A stretch of 64,000 nt of DNA from Chryseobacterium pennae (GTDB lineage Bacteria; Bacteroidota; Bacteroidia; Flavobacteriales; Weeksellaceae): positions 248,001-312,000 of the forward strand of contig NZ_QNVT01000001.1 of NCBI RefSeq assembly GCF_003385515.1. The letters are read 5' to 3'. Of this stretch, positions 61,723 to 64,000 are shown piece after piece. Below the pieces are notes generated by a model. The model saw nothing but the letters and a program-made list of their open reading frames with translations, was not told the DNA's origin and did not search any database. How positions within the stretch are numbered: the first letter of the stretch is position 1; every line of letters starts with the position of its first letter. Made by a program: the position numbers and the translations under genes.

Positions 61723-62109
61723 TTAACGGAGAAGCCCTCCATCTATCTGGTTATAAATATCTTCTATCCTTTTCCAATAACTCCTATTTATCTTATCATA
61801 AATGGGATAAAGACATTTGACAGCAAAAATATCCAGCTTATTTCTCGTTTCAATCCATTTCATAATATTTTTAACCAATACCAATTCGTCAAACCCTGCC
61901 CATTCTCCTGTAGGAATCAAAAGGTTTGAAAAGAAGACCGGAAACACTTCATATTGATCAATTTCTTTGATTTCTTCAAAAGTAAAAGGGTTTTCAAAAA
62001 AAGTTTCTGCCATATATTTGAAATCAGACTCCTGAAGCTCTGTATCAAGATATAGATCCGACAAAACAATCCAGATCCGTTTTCGCTTTTCTAAGTTCAG
62101 TCCTTTCAT
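61723..62109 (-). CDS. DUF7079 family protein
   Basis: 128 residues from the ATG at 62109 (MKGLNLEKRKRIW); an upstream TTG at 62124 is less likely. RIWIVLSDLYLDTELQESDF, EIKEIDQYEVFPVFFSNLL and PTGEWAGFDELVLVKNI match the short soluble DUF7079 family seen in many bacteria. Function unknown. It starts about 20 bases after the msrB stop on the same strand, so the two may share a transcript. Confidence 0.75.
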   Translation of the reverse strand: MKGLNLEKRKRIWIVLSDLYLDTELQESDFKYMAETFFENPFTFEEIKEIDQYEVFPVFFSNLLIPTGEWAGFDELVLVKNIMKWIETRNKLDIFAVKCLYPIYDKINRSYWKRIEDIYNQIDGGLLR

Positions 62110-62129
62110 GGCAATGAAATACAACGATT

Positions 62130-62657
62130 TTATTTTTCTGAATCTGAAACAAATTCAAGGCTGATGGAATTCATGCAATACCTCAAACCGGTTGGCTTTG
62201 GGCCATCATCAAATACATGTCCCAAGTGAGAATCACACCTCTTACAAAGCACCTCTACTCTTTCCATTCCATAGGTCTGATCCCTTTTGTAATATACGCC
62301 CTCTTTGTCTGCTTCGAAGAAACTTGGCCATCCACAACTGCTGGCAAATTTTGAAGTAGAGCGGAATAAATGATTCCCACAAACAGCACAATAATAGTCT
62401 CCTATCTCATCAAATTCATTATATTTCCCTGTAAAAGCCCTTTCTGTAGCGGCTTCTCTTGAGATTGCGTAAAGATCCGGAGCTAAGATTTTTTTCCATT
62501 CTTCATTGGAGATATTCAGTTTTGTGGTATCGGTTCTTGAGTAATATGGATTGTTTTTTGCTTCTGTATTTTCCATAGAAGTAATTTTAATAGGTTGCTG
62601 TTTCTGCGTACATCCTTGCAGAACAATTAATATAAGAGCTGAAATTAAAAATTTCAT
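62130..62657 (-). CDS. msrB: Peptide-methionine (R)-S-oxide reductase, lipoprotein form
   Basis: 175 residues. A lipobox signal (LIVLQGC, Cys near 15) places it in the cell envelope. The MsrB fold shows two zinc Cys pairs (CAVCG and CKRCD), CGWPSFFEADKEGVYYK, SHLGHVFDDGPKPTG and the catalytic Cys in RYCMNSISL. It repairs oxidised methionine in exported proteins. No MsrA domain is fused and none lies nearby. Confidence 0.94.
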   Translation of the reverse strand: MKFLISALILIVLQGCTQKQQPIKITSMENTEAKNNPYYSRTDTTKLNISNEEWKKILAPDLYAISREAATERAFTGKYNEFDEIGDYYCAVCGNHLFRSTSKFASSCGWPSFFEADKEGVYYKRDQTYGMERVEVLCKRCDSHLGHVFDDGPKPTGLRYCMNSISLEFVSDSEK

Positions 62658-62764
62658 CGTAAATTTTAACTTTTAAAGGATAAAAAAACTTTTATACGTT
62701 TTGTACTAAAAAGCTTTATTCACATTAAATGGTTTTCATAACCAAATTTAGTAAATTTGAGAAT

Positions 62765-64000
62765 ATGAATGACGAAGCAAAAAGAAAACAGCTAAGAAAA
62801 TATAAGGCATTTGCTACAGGACTATTTGTTCTGATGGCCCTTATTTTCATTGTGACAACCATTATGCAGAAGTCTAATTCTTCCCATTGGATAGGATATG
62901 TACGCGCTTTTGCTGAAGCTGCCATGGTAGGTGCTTTGGCCGACTGGTTTGCAGTTACCGCCCTATTTCGTCATCCACTTGGGCTACCGATTCCTCACAC
63001 CAACCTGATTGAAAACAGTAAGCAAAGATTGGGCGATAACCTCGGAAGCTTCGTAGTGAGTAATTTTCTTTCCCCTCAGAATATCCGCCCATACATTCAA
63101 AAAATCAAAGTTTCAGGTTTTGCCGGGGAATGGCTTGCCAAAGAAAAAAATCAGGATATTCTGATCCGAAACCTATCAGATATTGTGCTTGATATTCTCA
63201 ATAAGCTTGATGATTCTACTGTGAGCCAATTCATCAGTAAAAAGGTTTCTGATATGACGGATGATATCAAACTTAACAAAGTAGTAGGCAACGGGATCCA
63301 TTATATTTTGGAAAAAAATGACCATCAGCGGATTATCACCAATCTTTCAAAACAGATCAAAGAATATATTATTCAAAATGATGAAATGATTAAAGATCGG
63401 GTAAAGAAAGGAAGTTATACTTTCATCCCGTCTTTTGTTGATAATAAAATTGCGGATAAGATTGCAGACGGACTGTCTGTTTTTTTCAAAGAAATAGAAG
63501 AAAATCCGGAACATGAAGTAAGAGGTTTAATCACTCAAAAAATTCATGAATTTTCGGTTGACCTTAAAGAAGATCCAAAATGGGATGACGAATTTAAAAC
63601 TATTAAAAAAGGACTCCTTAAAAATGATAAGCTTGATGAATACTCTAATGACATTTGGGTTTCCATCAAGAAAACATTAATGAAAGAACTTCAGGAGGAC
63701 CATTCTGCCTTGAAAAATTATCTTTCTAAAAACCTGAACGAGTTTTCGCAAAATTTAAAAACTGATGAAAACCTTCAGAATAAAATTGATCATTGGGTTC
63801 GGGTAACAGCCTATAAATATATTCTGAAAAACACCCATCAGTTCGGAAACCTCATCAGTACCACTGTAGGAAACTGGCAGGGTAAGGAATTAAGCGAAAA
63901 AATGGAACTGGAAGTAGGAAAAGACCTTCAGTTCATCCGTGTGAATGGAACCCTGGTAGGTGGTTTGGTGGGATTGATTATCTATACCATTGCGCACTTT
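62765..64000 (+). CDS. DUF445 family membrane protein (YjiN-like), 3' end outside the window
   Basis: Open from the ATG at 62765 (MNDEAKRKQLRKYKAF) to the last base, about 412 codons with no stop. A first membrane segment lies at about residues 17-35, then the family motif FAEAAMVGALADWFAVTALF followed by RHPLGLPIPHTNLI. A long charged helical region follows (SKKVSDMTDDIKLN and similar) and a second hydrophobic segment begins at the window end (LVGGLVGLIIYTIA). DUF445 proteins have no settled function. Not shown as truncated by mutation; simply cut by the window. Confidence 0.88.
   Translation, partial: MNDEAKRKQLRKYKAFATGLFVLMALIFIVTTIMQKSNSSHWIGYVRAFAEAAMVGALADWFAVTALFRHPLGLPIPHTNLIENSKQRLGDNLGSFVVSNFLSPQNIRPYIQKIKVSGFAGEWLAKEKNQDILIRNLSDIVLDILNKLDDSTVSQFISKKVSDMTDDIKLNKVVGNGIHYILEKNDHQRIITNLSKQIKEYIIQNDEMIKDRVKKGSYTFIPSFVDNKIADKIADGLSVFFKEIEENPEHEVRGLITQKIHEFSVDLKEDPKWDDEFKTIKKGLLKNDKLDEYSNDIWVSIKKTLMKELQEDHSALKNYLSKNLNEFSQNLKTDENLQNKIDHWVRVTAYKYILKNTHQFGNLISTTVGNWQGKELSEKMELEVGKDLQFIRVNGTLVGGLVGLIIYTIAHF

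Overview
The window is AT-rich chromosomal DNA from a member of the Bacteroidota, class Flavobacteriia. The gene content points to Chryseobacterium or a close relative in the Weeksellaceae. Reasons are SusC/SusD proteins, type IX secretion sorting domains, promoters of the TAnnTTTG type with no obvious Shine-Dalgarno sequences, a birA/rsfS/ftsH/LUD/cdsA/psd neighbourhood, and small paired helix-turn-helix genes that I associate with Chryseobacterium and Elizabethkingia. I see no rRNA, tRNA, CRISPR array, integrase or complete insertion sequence.

Layout. 1-2.2 kb: an MsbA-type ABC exporter and a DUF1801 protein. 2.4-5.4 kb: an AT-rich accessory patch with an exported surface protein, a membrane-bound LuxR-type regulator and two overlapping HTH genes; a 37-bp motif occurs twice here. 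5.5-16.2 kb: housekeeping genes: phospholipid synthesis (psd, cdsA), a LUD protein, ftsH, rsfS, birA, an LptG-type permease, tgt, a DUF4296 lipoprotein, a polyprenol-phosphate glycosyltransferase, a DUF4271 membrane protein and hemD. 16.3-19.1 kb: an S9 oligopeptidase, a doubly broken four-helix-bundle gene and a conserved hypothetical. 19.6-22.2 kb: three tandem secreted paralogues behind a long leader. 22.3-29.3 kb: an SRPBCC protein, an RprX/RprY-like two-component system, and a putative metal-linked group (a His/Cys-repeat lipoprotein, a Cys-rich exported protein and a TonB receptor with two N-terminal HMA domains).

29.3-54.3 kb is the centrepiece: a polysaccharide utilisation locus on the minus strand that looks dedicated to host N-glycans. 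In transcription order after the AraC-type regulator it encodes SusC, SusD, an MFS transporter, GH130, GH92, GH125, two GH18 endo-beta-N-acetylglucosaminidases with T9SS tails, a ROK sugar kinase, a second GH92, a mannose-6-phosphate-isomerase-like cupin, GH97 and GH65. The inferred flow is as follows. Surface GH18 enzymes cut N-glycans in the chitobiose core. SusCD imports them. Periplasmic GH92 and GH125 remove alpha-mannose, and GH97 and GH65 remove alpha-glucose. The MFS protein imports Man-GlcNAc. GH130 phosphorolyses it, and the ROK kinase and cupin feed the sugars into metabolism. A 31-bp dyad followed by a TAGATTTG -7 element occurs upstream of both susC and araC, which is the strongest regulatory signal in the window.

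54.9-64 kb: an OsmC-family protein, a TetR regulator with a visible operator followed by a thiolase and FabF, an orphan phage-tailspike-like protein behind a 14-A tract, an L,D-transpeptidase, a DUF7079 protein, a lipoprotein MsrB and the start of a DUF445 gene cut by the window end.
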